Both the position numbers and the translations under genes were made by a program. Source: DATKBT01 sp035546295 (lineage in GTDB: Bacteria; Acidobacteriota; Thermoanaerobaculia; Multivoradales; Multivoraceae). Taken from it: a stretch of DNA of 64,000 nt. Location of the stretch: contig DATKBT010000186.1 in the NCBI GenBank assembly GCA_035546295.1, positions 1-64,000 on the forward strand, written 5' to 3'. This document shows positions 23,411-31,691 of the stretch, piece after piece. Position 1 is the first letter of the stretch, and each line of letters opens with the position of its first letter. The notes beneath the pieces were generated by a model. The model had not been told where the DNA came from and searched no databases. It was given only the letters and a program-made list of their open reading frames with translations.

Positions 23411-26383
23411 ATGAAAGACTTCCGACTCGGAGGCAAGGCCCTCGTTCTGGGCCTCGCCCTCCTCCTGGTCAGCGTGGGCGGCTCGTTCGCCCAGGCGCCG
23501 ACCGGGAACATCTTCATCACCGTCACCGACAGCGACGGCGGACGCCTCCCCGGCGTGTCCGTCAACTTGTCCGGCATCGGTGCTGACAAGCTCCAGATCA
23601 CCAACGCCCAGGGGCAGGTCCGATTCCTCGGCCTCGACCCCGGCCGCTACGACGTGCGCGCCGAGCTCGAAGGCTTCGGCTCGGTCGAGTATCCCCAGGT
23701 CGACGTCCGCGTCGCCCGCAACACCGAGCTCGAGCTCAAGCTGACCCCCGCGGTCGAGGAGACCATCACGGTCACCTCCGAGTCCCCGCTGCTCGACGAG
23801 CGCAAGCTCCAGCAGGGCACCACCGTCTCCCAGGTCGAGCTCGAGAAGATCCCGACCGCCCGTGACCCCTGGGCCATCCTCAACCAGACTCCGGGCGTTC
23901 TGGTCGATCGCGTCAACGTCGGCGGCAGCGAGTCCGGCCAGCAGGCCGCGTTCCGCGCCCAGGGCGTCGACGGCGACCAGAACGACTTCCTGGTCGACGG
24001 CGTCTCGATCACCGACATGCGCGCGCTCGGCGCCTCGCCCACCTACTACGACTTCGATCAGTTCGCCGAGATGCAGTTCTCGACCGGCGGCACCGACGTG
24101 ACCAAGAACACCGCCGGCGTCGGCGTCAACCTGGTCACCAAGCGCGGCTCGAACGAGTTCCGCGGCTCCGCCCGCTTCTACGGCACCAAGGCCTCGGGTT
24201 ACTTCGGCGGCGGCCTCAAGCAGTCGCAGCCCAACGTCGACGAGGCCGACCTCGGGCCCGGCCAGTGCCTGCCGAACAACGTCACCGCAGGCTGTTCCCA
24301 GATCTACCAGGGGGCCCAGATCCGAGAGATCGAGGACCTCGGCTTCGAGGCCGGCGGCGCCGTGATCCGCGACAAGTTCTGGCTGTGGGGCTCCTGGGGC
24401 CAGAACGACGTCCAGCAGAACGCCGCCTCCGGCAGTGCCGACGACACCATCCTCGAGAACCAGTCGCTCAAGGCCAACGCCCAGTTCTCCCAGTCGAATT
24501 CGGCGGTCGGCTCCTGGAACAACGGCGACAAGCTGAAGTTCGGCCGCAACGCCTCGTTCTCGCGACCCGACATCACGACCTGGAACCAGCGCGGCCCGTC
24601 GGCCATCATGCGCTTCGAGGACACCCACGTGTTCTCGTCGAACCTGTTCCTGACCGGCACCTACTCGCTGGGCGACTTCGGCTTCCAGCTCGCCGCCAAG
24701 GGCGGCGTGGGGCCGGACTCTCCCGAGTCGTGGCGTCGCAGCGACGGCATCTGGCAGGACAACTTCCTGTCCGGCGGCGCCACCGGCCCGAACGACGAGT
24801 TCAAGGCCGACGCGTCCTACTTCTTCAACACCGGCTCGGCCTCCCACGAGCTCAAGCTCGGCGGCCGTCTGCGCAACTACGAGACTTCCTCCGACTTCAC
24901 CTGGCCGGGCCGCAACATCTTCACCTACAACACCACCTCGACCCACTTCGTGGTGGCCAAGCGCGGCATCTCCACGCCGGTGGTGATGGAGTACTTCTCG
25001 CTGTGGGCCCAGGACACCATCACCTTCGGCAAGTTCACGATCAACCTCGGCCTGCGCTTCGACGACCAGTCGGGCGTCAACGAGGCGTTCAACGTGGTGG
25101 CCAACCCGCTGGTGCCGAACGTGCTCCCGGCCCTCAACTACCCGGGCGCTTCCGAGGACTTCACCTGGGAGACGATCGCACCGCGCATCGGCTTCACCTA
25201 CGCGCTGGGCGCCAACCGTGACACTCTGCTGCGCGCCAGCCTCGCGCAGTTCGCGGATCAGCTCGGCGTCGGCACCGTCGGGCGGACCAATCCGGCGGGC
25301 TCGTCCTACGCCTACTTCGCGCTCCCCTACGAGGACGCTCCCTACACCGGCGACGGCTCGGAGCTCAACGACCCCGATCGGGTCAACTTCGCCAACGGCT
25401 TCGATCCGGCGGATCCGGCGTCGCTCGTCGATCCCGACGTGACCGACCCCGGACTCGACGCTCCGCTCACCACCGAGCTGGTTCTCAACGTCGAGCATGC
25501 GCTGCTGCCAGAGTTCGTCATCGGTCTCACCGTGACCGCCCGCAACGTCGAGGACATCCTCGAGACGCGCACCCTGGTCACCGACGAGAACGGCGTGGTG
25601 CGCACGGTCACCCGAGCGGACTACAACTTCGACGGCACCGTCACCGGCGTCTTCCCGGCGAGCAACCTCTCCGGTGGTCCATCGCAGCCGTACACCCGCG
25701 ACCTGTTCGTGCGGCGCGATGGTCTGACCAACACCGGAGGGTCCCTCTTGCTCAACGGGTCGCGCGAGCGCGACTACTTCGGGACCGCGTTGACGTTCAC
25801 CAAGCGTCTGGCCAACCGCTGGATGCTTCGTGGCTACGTCAACGTCGGCGAGGCCGAGTGGGACATCCCGCAGGAGTACATCGACAACTCCAACCCGAAC
25901 CGTTCGACCGGCGGCGGCGACGTCGACGGCGACCTCTACCTCACGGCGGAGGGCGGCTCGGGCAAGGGCACGCGGTGGCTCCAGTCGACATGGTCGGCCA
26001 ACCTCAACGGCATGTACCAGGTCGCTCCGGACCGCCCGTGGGGCTTCAACCTCTCCGCCTCGATCCAGGCGCGAGAGGGCTACCCCATCCCCTACATCAA
26101 CGACCTCGAGCTGTCGAACGGTGACTTCGTCTCCGTCGGCGTCGTCGACGACTTCGACGACTACCGTCTCGACGACCTGATGACGGCCGACATCCGTGTG
26201 GAGAAGGAGTTCGCGCTCACCAGCGCGGTCAACTTCACCTTCGGCATCGACGTCTTCAACATCACCAACGAGGGCACCGAGATGTCGCGCAACCGCGACC
26301 TCAGCTCCTCCGCGGCCTTCCGCCTCAACGACAACGTGAGCCCGCGCATCTACCGCCTGGGCGTCCGGTTGGGCTGGAAGTAG
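23411..26383 (+). CDS. Oar-like TonB-dependent receptor 1 (tandem duplicate)
   Basis: 990 aa. Signal peptide 1-28 (LALLLVSVGGSFAQ); carboxypeptidase-regulatory-like domain about 29-115 (GNIFITVTDSDGGRLPGVSV, GRYDVRAELEGFG); TonB plug about 118-240 (ITVTSESPLLDE, RAQGVDGDQNDFLVDGVSIT, VGVNLVTKRGSNEFRGSA); then a 22-strand-type barrel to YRLGVRLGWK. It should take up a large ligand, such as a glycan or peptide fragment, across the outer membrane with TonB energy; no TonB box is obvious. The ATG follows GGAGACCATCGGC, a leader identical in receptor 2. The frame is open further upstream, but that N-terminus is not signal-like. It differs from receptor 2 mainly in a few presumed loops. A canonical terminator follows. 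Confidence 0.93.
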   Translation: MKDFRLGGKALVLGLALLLVSVGGSFAQAPTGNIFITVTDSDGGRLPGVSVNLSGIGADKLQITNAQGQVRFLGLDPGRYDVRAELEGFGSVEYPQVDVRVARNTELELKLTPAVEETITVTSESPLLDERKLQQGTTVSQVELEKIPTARDPWAILNQTPGVLVDRVNVGGSESGQQAAFRAQGVDGDQNDFLVDGVSITDMRALGASPTYYDFDQFAEMQFSTGGTDVTKNTAGVGVNLVTKRGSNEFRGSARFYGTKASGYFGGGLKQSQPNVDEADLGPGQCLPNNVTAGCSQIYQGAQIREIEDLGFEAGGAVIRDKFWLWGSWGQNDVQQNAASGSADDTILENQSLKANAQFSQSNSAVGSWNNGDKLKFGRNASFSRPDITTWNQRGPSAIMRFEDTHVFSSNLFLTGTYSLGDFGFQLAAKGGVGPDSPESWRRSDGIWQDNFLSGGATGPNDEFKADASYFFNTGSASHELKLGGRLRNYETSSDFTWPGRNIFTYNTTSTHFVVAKRGISTPVVMEYFSLWAQDTITFGKFTINLGLRFDDQSGVNEAFNVVANPLVPNVLPALNYPGASEDFTWETIAPRIGFTYALGANRDTLLRASLAQFADQLGVGTVGRTNPAGSSYAYFALPYEDAPYTGDGSELNDPDRVNFANGFDPADPASLVDPDVTDPGLDAPLTTELVLNVEHALLPEFVIGLTVTARNVEDILETRTLVTDENGVVRTVTRADYNFDGTVTGVFPASNLSGGPSQPYTRDLFVRRDGLTNTGGSLLLNGSRERDYFGTALTFTKRLANRWMLRGYVNVGEAEWDIPQEYIDNSNPNRSTGGGDVDGDLYLTAEGGSGKGTRWLQSTWSANLNGMYQVAPDRPWGFNLSASIQAREGYPIPYINDLELSNGDFVSVGVVDDFDDYRLDDLMTADIRVEKEFALTSAVNFTFGIDVFNITNEGTEMSRNRDLSSSAAFRLNDNVSPRIYRLGVRLGWK

Positions 26384-26422
26384 CCCAGGGAACTGGTGCC
26401 GGCCAACGGCCGGCACCAGTTC
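26381..26422 (+). repeat. Post-stop hairpin after receptor 1
   Basis: The stop TAG leads straight into CCCAGG and a perfect 15-bp stem (GAACTGGTGCCGGCC, loop AAC, complement; 26390-26422). There is no U-run directly behind it. The same entry sequence TAGCCCAGG with a different but fully paired stem occurs at 52172, and the receptor 2 copy is at 30075. Confidence 0.8.
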
Positions 26423-26479
26423 AACGGACGATCCTCAGCGCTCCCTGAGCCTGCTCGGGGGCGCGCGAGGATCCGCACG

Positions 26480-26519
26480 TCGCCGCTGTCGCCACCTGGC
26501 ACAGCGGCGATTTTCTTTT
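26480..26519 (+). terminator. Rho-independent terminator of receptor 1
   Basis: Stem TCGCCGCTGT (26480-26489), 11-base loop, ACAGCGGCGA (26501-26510), then TTTTCTTTT. A classic terminator; the equivalent after receptor 2 is at 30173-30215. Confidence 0.85.
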
Positions 26520-26526
26520 CGGCACG

Positions 26527-26720
26527 CAGGCCGGCCACCGGCCGGCACCAGTTCCTCGGACGATCCTCAGGGGCCCCTGAGCCTGCGCGCCTCGGCTCGC
26601 GCTCTCGCGAGCTCGATGAGCGGCGGGACCCGGCCGCAGGCCCTGCAGACGTCCATGAAAGGAGCGCGGGAGGATCTCCACGTCGCCGCTGCAGCCAGCC
26701 GGCTCAAGGGCGATCCGCCG
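26527..26720 (+). repeat. Degenerate extra copy of the receptor 3'-element
   Basis: GGCCGGCACCAGTTC, then CGGACGATCCTCAG and CTGAGCCTGC repeat the sequence after the receptor stops, followed by about 85 unrelated bases and then GAGGATCTCCACGTCGCCGCTG. The inner hairpin is a perfect palindrome here (CTCAGGGGCCCCTGAG), against CTCAG...CTGAG in the other copies. It shows the 3'-element was copied separately from the gene. Confidence 0.65.
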
Positions 26721-26850
26721 ACCCTTTATCTCCGCCGACCCTCACCGCGCCAACCTCCACGAGCCGCTCTCCCCAGAATCGGCCCGCCGATGAAGAGCAG
26801 TCGAGAAGATCCCTCCAAAACGATGGAGCAGGTCTTCAGATCGATCCCAA

Positions 26851-26894
26851 ATCCAACCTGTCGGATTGGATTCCAAACGGATTCTTGAATCCAA
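26851..26894. promoter_or_regulatory. Interlocking inverted repeats upstream of receptor 2
   Basis: ATCCAA (26851-26856) can pair with TTGGAT (26866-26871), while TTGGATTC (26866-26873) can instead pair with GAATCCAA (26887-26894). The two hairpins exclude each other, as in an attenuator, or the sequence is an operator. The TTGGAT-N17-ATCCAA part matches the receptor 1 leader. Confidence 0.5.
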
Positions 26895-27104
26895 ACCCTC
26901 CGAGAGCGTCGTTTTGGCGTCCTCATCCGAGGACGGACAGTGGCAAACCCTTGGAGGGCAAAGGGCAGTCTCAACGGCGGTCGCGATCCGCCAACCTGGC
27001 ACTCGGCTTGCGACTCCGCTGGTTATTGAAAGCGGCGGACATCGCGTGATCCTCTCGTCGAGGTGCGGAATCCGCCACCACTCATCTCAGAGGAGACCAT
27101 CGGC

Positions 27105-30077
27105 ATGAAAGACCTCCGACTCGGAGGCAAGGCCCTCGTTCTAGGCCTCGCCCTCCTCCTGGTCAGCGTGGGCGGCTCGTTCGCTCAGGCGCCGACCGGG
27201 AACATCTTCATCACCGTCACCGACAGCGACGGCGGACGCCTCCCCGGCGTCTCCGTCAGCGTGTCCGGCATCGGTGCTGACAAGCTCCAGATCACCAACG
27301 CCCAGGGACAGGTCCGATTCCTCGGCCTCGACCCCGGCCGCTACGACGTGCGCGCCGAGCTCGAAGGCTTCGGCTCGGTCGAGTATCCCCAGGTCGACGT
27401 CCGCGTCGGCCGCAACACCGAGCTCGAGCTCAAGCTGACCCCCGCGGTCGAGGAGACCATCACGGTCACCTCCGAGTCCCCGCTGCTCGACGAGCGCAAG
27501 CTCCAGCAGGGCACCACCGTCTCCCAGGTCGAGCTCGAAAAGATCCCGACCGCCCGTGATCCCTGGGCCATCCTCAACCAGACCCCGGGCGTCCTCGTCG
27601 ATCGCGTCAACGTCGGCGGCAACGAGTCCGGCCAGCAGTCCGTGTTCCGCGCCCAGGGCGTCGACAGCGACCAGAACGACTTCCTGGTCGACGGCATCTC
27701 GGTCACCGACATGCGCGCGCTCGGCGCCTCGCCCACCTACTACGACTTCGACCAGTTCGCCGAGATGCAGTTCACCACCGGCGGCACCGACGTCACCAAG
27801 AACACCGCCGGCGTCGGCGTGAACCTGGTCACCAAGCGCGGCTCGAACGAGTTCCGCGGCTCCGCCCGCTTCTACGGCACCAAGGCCTCGGGCTACTTCG
27901 GCGGCGGCCTCAAGCAGTCGCAGCCCAACGTCGACGCGGCCGACCTCGGGCCCGGCCAGTGCCTGCCCGACAACGTCACCGACGACTGCGCGCAGATCTA
28001 CCAAGGCGCCCAGATTCGCGAGATCGAGGACCTCGGCTTCGAGGCCGGCGGCGCCGTGATCCGCGACAAGTTCTGGCTGTGGGGCTCCTGGGGCCAGAAC
28101 GACGTCCAGCAGAACGCCGCCTCCGGCACTGCCGACGACACCATCCTCGAGAACCAGTCGCTCAAGGCCAACGCCCAGTTCTCCCAGTCGAACTCCGCGG
28201 TCGGCTCCTGGAACAACGGCGACAAGCTGAAGTTCGGCCGCGGCGCCGCGTTCTCGCGTCCCGACATCACGACCTGGAACCAGCGCGGCCCGTCGGCGAT
28301 CATGCGCTTCGAGGACACCCACGTGTTCTCGTCGAACCTGTTCCTGACCGGCACCTACTCGCTGGGCGACTTCGGCTTCCAGCTCGCCGCCAAGGGCGGC
28401 GTGGGGCCGGACTCTCCCGAGTCGTGGCGTAGCAGCGACGGTGTCTGGCAGGACAACTTCCTGTCGGGCGCTGCCACCGGCCCGAACGACGAGTTCAAGG
28501 CCGACGCGTCCTACTTCTTCAACACCGGCTCGGCTTCGCACGAGCTCAAGGTCGGCGGTCGTCTGCGCAACTACGAGACCTCCTCCGACTTCACCTGGCC
28601 CGGACGCAACCTCTTCACCTTCAACACCACCTCCACGAGCTTCGTCGTGGCCAAGCGCGGCATCGCCACGCCGGTGGTGATGGAGTACTTCTCCCTGTGG
28701 GCCCAGGACACGGTCACCTTCGGCAAGTTCACGATCAACCTCGGTCTGCGCTTCGACGACCAGTCGGGCGTCAACGAGGCGTTCAACGTGCCGGCGAACC
28801 CGCTGGTGCCCAACGCTCTGCCCGCGCTCGACTACCCGGGCGCCGGCGAGGACTTCACCTGGGAGACGATCGCTCCGCGCGTCGGCTTCACCTACGCGCT
28901 GGGCGCCAACCGTGACACCCTGCTGCGCGCCAGCCTCGCGCAGTTCGCGGATCAGCTCGGCGTCGGCACCGTCAACCGGACCAACCCGGCCGGCGAGGCC
29001 TACGCCTACTTCGTCCAGCCATACGTCGACGGTCCCTACACCGGCACCGGTGCGGAGTTCAACGATCCGGCCGAGGTCGCTTTCGCCAACGGCTTCGATC
29101 CGGCGGATCCGGCGTCGCTCGTCGATCCCGACGTGACCGACCCCGGACTCGACGCTCCGCTCACCACCGAGCTGGTGTTCAACGTCGAGCACGCGCTGCT
29201 GCCGGAGTTCGTGATCGGCCTCACCGTGACCGCCCGCAACGTCGAGGACATCCTCGAGACGCGCACCCTGGTCACCGACGAGACCGGCAACGTCCGCACG
29301 GTCACCCGCGCCGACTACGTGTTCGATCGGACGATCACGGGCACCTTCCCGGCCAGCAACCTCTCCGGTGGTCCCTCCCAGCCCTACTCGCGCGACCTCT
29401 TCGTGCGGCGTGACGGTCTGGTGAACACCGGCGGCACCCTGCTGCTCAACGGTGCTCGCGAGCGCGACTACTTCGGAACTGCGTTGACCTTCACCAAGCG
29501 TCTGGCCAACCGCTGGATGATGCGTGGCTACGTCAACGTCGGCGAGGCCGAGTGGGACGTCCCGCAGGAGTACATCAACAACAGCAACCCGAACCGCAGC
29601 ACCGGTGGTGGAGACGTCGACGGCGACCTCTACCTGACCCGGTCGACCGGCTCGGGCAAGGGCGAGCGGTTCCTCCAGTCCACCTGGTCGGCCAACCTCA
29701 ACGGCATGTATCAGGTCGCTCCGGACCGCCCGTGGGGCTTCAACCTCTCCGCGTCGCTCCAGGCGCGAGAGGGCTACCCCATCCCCTACTTCGACGCGCT
29801 CGAGCTGTCGGATGGCGAGTTCGAAGACGTCGGCGTCGTCGACGACTACGACGACTACCGCCTCGACGACCTGATGACGGCCGACATCCGTGTGGAGAAG
29901 GAGTTCGCGCTCACCAGCGCGGTCAACTTCACCTTCGGCATCGACGTCTTCAACGTCACCAACGAGGGAACCGAGCTCTCGCGCATTCGCGACCTCGGCT
30001 CCTCCGCAGCCTTCCGCCTCGAAGACAACGTGAGCCCGCGCATCTACCGCATGGGCGTCCGGTTGGGCTGGAAGTAG
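27105..30077 (+). CDS. Oar-like TonB-dependent receptor 2 (tandem duplicate)
   Basis: 990 aa, exactly the length of receptor 1 and with the same signal peptide, carboxypeptidase-regulatory domain, plug and barrel. Most of the protein is identical or conservatively changed. Differences cluster: SVSVSG for SVNLSG near 45, NVTDDCAQ for NVTAGCSQ near 295, and above all the run around 640-690 (GEAYAYFVQPYVDGPYTGTG against SSYAYFALPYEDAPYTGDG) and 900-915 (DALELSDGEFEDVGVV against NDLELSNGDFVSVGVV), which should be extracellular loops. The duplication includes the ribosome site and 3' hairpins but not the leader. This fits two receptors of altered ligand preference or separately controlled expression. 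Confidence 0.93.
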   Translation: MKDLRLGGKALVLGLALLLVSVGGSFAQAPTGNIFITVTDSDGGRLPGVSVSVSGIGADKLQITNAQGQVRFLGLDPGRYDVRAELEGFGSVEYPQVDVRVGRNTELELKLTPAVEETITVTSESPLLDERKLQQGTTVSQVELEKIPTARDPWAILNQTPGVLVDRVNVGGNESGQQSVFRAQGVDSDQNDFLVDGISVTDMRALGASPTYYDFDQFAEMQFTTGGTDVTKNTAGVGVNLVTKRGSNEFRGSARFYGTKASGYFGGGLKQSQPNVDAADLGPGQCLPDNVTDDCAQIYQGAQIREIEDLGFEAGGAVIRDKFWLWGSWGQNDVQQNAASGTADDTILENQSLKANAQFSQSNSAVGSWNNGDKLKFGRGAAFSRPDITTWNQRGPSAIMRFEDTHVFSSNLFLTGTYSLGDFGFQLAAKGGVGPDSPESWRSSDGVWQDNFLSGAATGPNDEFKADASYFFNTGSASHELKVGGRLRNYETSSDFTWPGRNLFTFNTTSTSFVVAKRGIATPVVMEYFSLWAQDTVTFGKFTINLGLRFDDQSGVNEAFNVPANPLVPNALPALDYPGAGEDFTWETIAPRVGFTYALGANRDTLLRASLAQFADQLGVGTVNRTNPAGEAYAYFVQPYVDGPYTGTGAEFNDPAEVAFANGFDPADPASLVDPDVTDPGLDAPLTTELVFNVEHALLPEFVIGLTVTARNVEDILETRTLVTDETGNVRTVTRADYVFDRTITGTFPASNLSGGPSQPYSRDLFVRRDGLVNTGGTLLLNGARERDYFGTALTFTKRLANRWMMRGYVNVGEAEWDVPQEYINNSNPNRSTGGGDVDGDLYLTRSTGSGKGERFLQSTWSANLNGMYQVAPDRPWGFNLSASLQAREGYPIPYFDALELSDGEFEDVGVVDDYDDYRLDDLMTADIRVEKEFALTSAVNFTFGIDVFNVTNEGTELSRIRDLGSSAAFRLEDNVSPRIYRMGVRLGWK

Positions 30078-30116
30078 CCCAGGGAACTGGTGCCGGCCAA
30101 CGGCCGGCACCAGCTC
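30075..30116 (+). repeat. Post-stop hairpin after receptor 2
   Basis: The same TAGCCCAGG entry and stem as after receptor 1 (30084-30116), with one T-to-C change that weakens the base of the stem to a G-A... CTC mismatch. Confidence 0.8.
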
Positions 30117-30172
30117 ATCGGGCGACCCTCAGCGCTCCCTGAGCCTGCTCGGGGGGCGCGCGAGGATCTGCA

Positions 30173-30215
30173 CATCGCCGCTGCAGCCACTCGGCTCAGC
30201 GGCGATGTTCTTTTT
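30173..30215 (+). terminator. Rho-independent terminator of receptor 2
   Basis: CATCGCCGCTG (30173-30183) pairs with CAGCGGCGATG (30197-30207), followed by TTCTTTTT. Compared with the receptor 1 terminator the stem is one pair longer and the loop differs. Confidence 0.85.
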
Positions 30216-30601
30216 GGCTCTGCCAGAGCTGCCGAGTCGAGTCGGTGAGCGGCTCGGCTCGAAGTCGACGGAGACGGAATTCTCTTCGCAGGGCACGGGG
30301 TTGCTCGTCGATGCCGAGCCGCCTGCCGGAGCTGTCGGAGAACACTCGCAGGCTCGCGGCGGCCCGGACCGTCGAGCGGCGGTGGTGTCGAGAACGGTGG
30401 TCGAGAACGGTGGTATAGCATTCCAGAGTGGGAAGTTGCCGATTCGGCAGGGCCCGTTCCCGGTGGAATCGTCCCGACCTCGTGAGCCGCTCCGCCGAGC
30501 CCAGCTCGCTTCGACCGGGGGCCGGCGCGCTTCGACTCGACGCCTCGCCCTCGCCCCCAGCCGAGCCGGCGACGCACCTCAGATCCAGGAAGGAGCCCAC
30601 C
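30216..30601 (+). promoter_or_regulatory. Promoter region of the TPR gene with a 13-bp direct repeat at the -10
   Basis: TCGAGAACGGTGG is repeated exactly (30388-30400 and 30401-30413) and runs straight into TATAGC, giving the extended -10 TGGTATAGC at 30411-30419. Transcription would start near 30426, about 175 bases before the ATG. No gene is seen in the 386 bp. Confidence 0.4.
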
Positions 30602-31591
30602 ATGTCTCGCACCGTCATCCGAGCAGGACTCGCTGCGCTCCTGCTGTTCGTCACCGCCGGCTCCCTCGCCACGCTCGCCGCCCAGGACTGGGCGGGGCGC
30701 GGGCGCGTCCAGGGCATCGTCAGCGACGAGGAAGGCGAGCCGGTCAAGGGCGCCATCGTCCGGCTGTTCAAGGGCGGTCTCGAAGGCCCTGGCCCGGAGC
30801 CGCTCGAGACCAATGCCAGGGGGCGCTGGTCCTACCTCGGGTTGGGCGGCGGGTCCTGGACCGTCGAGATCGAGTACCCGGGGTACGCGATCTCGGAGGT
30901 GAGCATCCCGGTCAGCGAGTTCGGCAACAACGAGACGCTGCTGGTCCAGCTCGAACGTCCGGCCCAGGTCGCGGCGAGGACCGGCGACAAAGAGGCTGCC
31001 GCGAAGCAGGCCGCGACGGAGGCCGCGACCAAGACTCTCGCCGAGGCGGGGGCCCTGATCGAAGCGGGGCGGTTCGACGAGGGGCGCAAGCTGCTCGACG
31101 AGGCGATCACCCAGCTCGACCCGTCGAAACACCCTGCGGTCCTCCTGGAGAAGGCCAAGACGTACTTCACCGAGGGAAACGTCGACCAGACCGTCGCGAC
31201 GATCCAGCAGGGGCTGGCAATCGACCCCAACCACGTCGAGTCCCTCAGGCTGATCAGCAGCATCCTGGTCAACGAGGGGCGCGAAGAGGAGGCCGCGCAG
31301 TACCGGGCTCGGCTGCCGGCCGGGCAGAAGATCGACCCCAACGCCTTCCTCAACCAGGGGATCTCGCTCTACAACTCGGGCGAGCTCGAGGAAGCCCTGT
31401 CGAAGTTCGACCAGATCGTGGTGGACTACCCGAACCTGGCCGACGCCTACTACTACCGCGGGCTCGTGCACCTGGGGAAGGCGCAGAACGAGCAGGCGAT
31501 CGCGGACTTCAAGAAGATGCTCGAGCTCGAGCCCGGCCACGCCAATGCCGGTGAAGCCAAGCAGTTCCTGGAGTACCTCGAATCCCAGTAG
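30602..31591 (+). CDS. Exported carboxypeptidase-regulatory-like / TPR protein
   Basis: 329 aa; ATG preceded by AGGAAGGAG. Signal peptide 1-27 (LLLFVTAGSLATLAAQ); a carboxypeptidase-regulatory-like beta-sandwich at about 33-120 (GIVSDEEGEPVKGAIVRL, GRWSYLGLGGGSWTVEIEYP); an alanine-rich helix; then TPRs at about 145-325 (ALIEAGRFDEGRKLLDEAI, GISLYNSGELEEALSKFDQI, YYYRGLVHLGKAQNEQAIAD). The N-terminal fold is the one also carried by the receptors upstream, so it may be a periplasmic partner of the receptor system (inference from context). It is followed on the same strand, after 100 bp, by the alkaline-phosphatase-fold lipoprotein genes. Confidence 0.85.
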   Translation: MSRTVIRAGLAALLLFVTAGSLATLAAQDWAGRGRVQGIVSDEEGEPVKGAIVRLFKGGLEGPGPEPLETNARGRWSYLGLGGGSWTVEIEYPGYAISEVSIPVSEFGNNETLLVQLERPAQVAARTGDKEAAAKQAATEAATKTLAEAGALIEAGRFDEGRKLLDEAITQLDPSKHPAVLLEKAKTYFTEGNVDQTVATIQQGLAIDPNHVESLRLISSILVNEGREEEAAQYRARLPAGQKIDPNAFLNQGISLYNSGELEEALSKFDQIVVDYPNLADAYYYRGLVHLGKAQNEQAIADFKKMLELEPGHANAGEAKQFLEYLESQ

Positions 31592-31691
31592 GGCTGCGCG
31601 GCGAGCGGCGCTCGTCCGACGGCGACGCTCGTCGCGCCGAGTCCCGTTGCGCAACGCCTCGTTGCACGACGTCCCTGCTTTTGTCGAGCTC

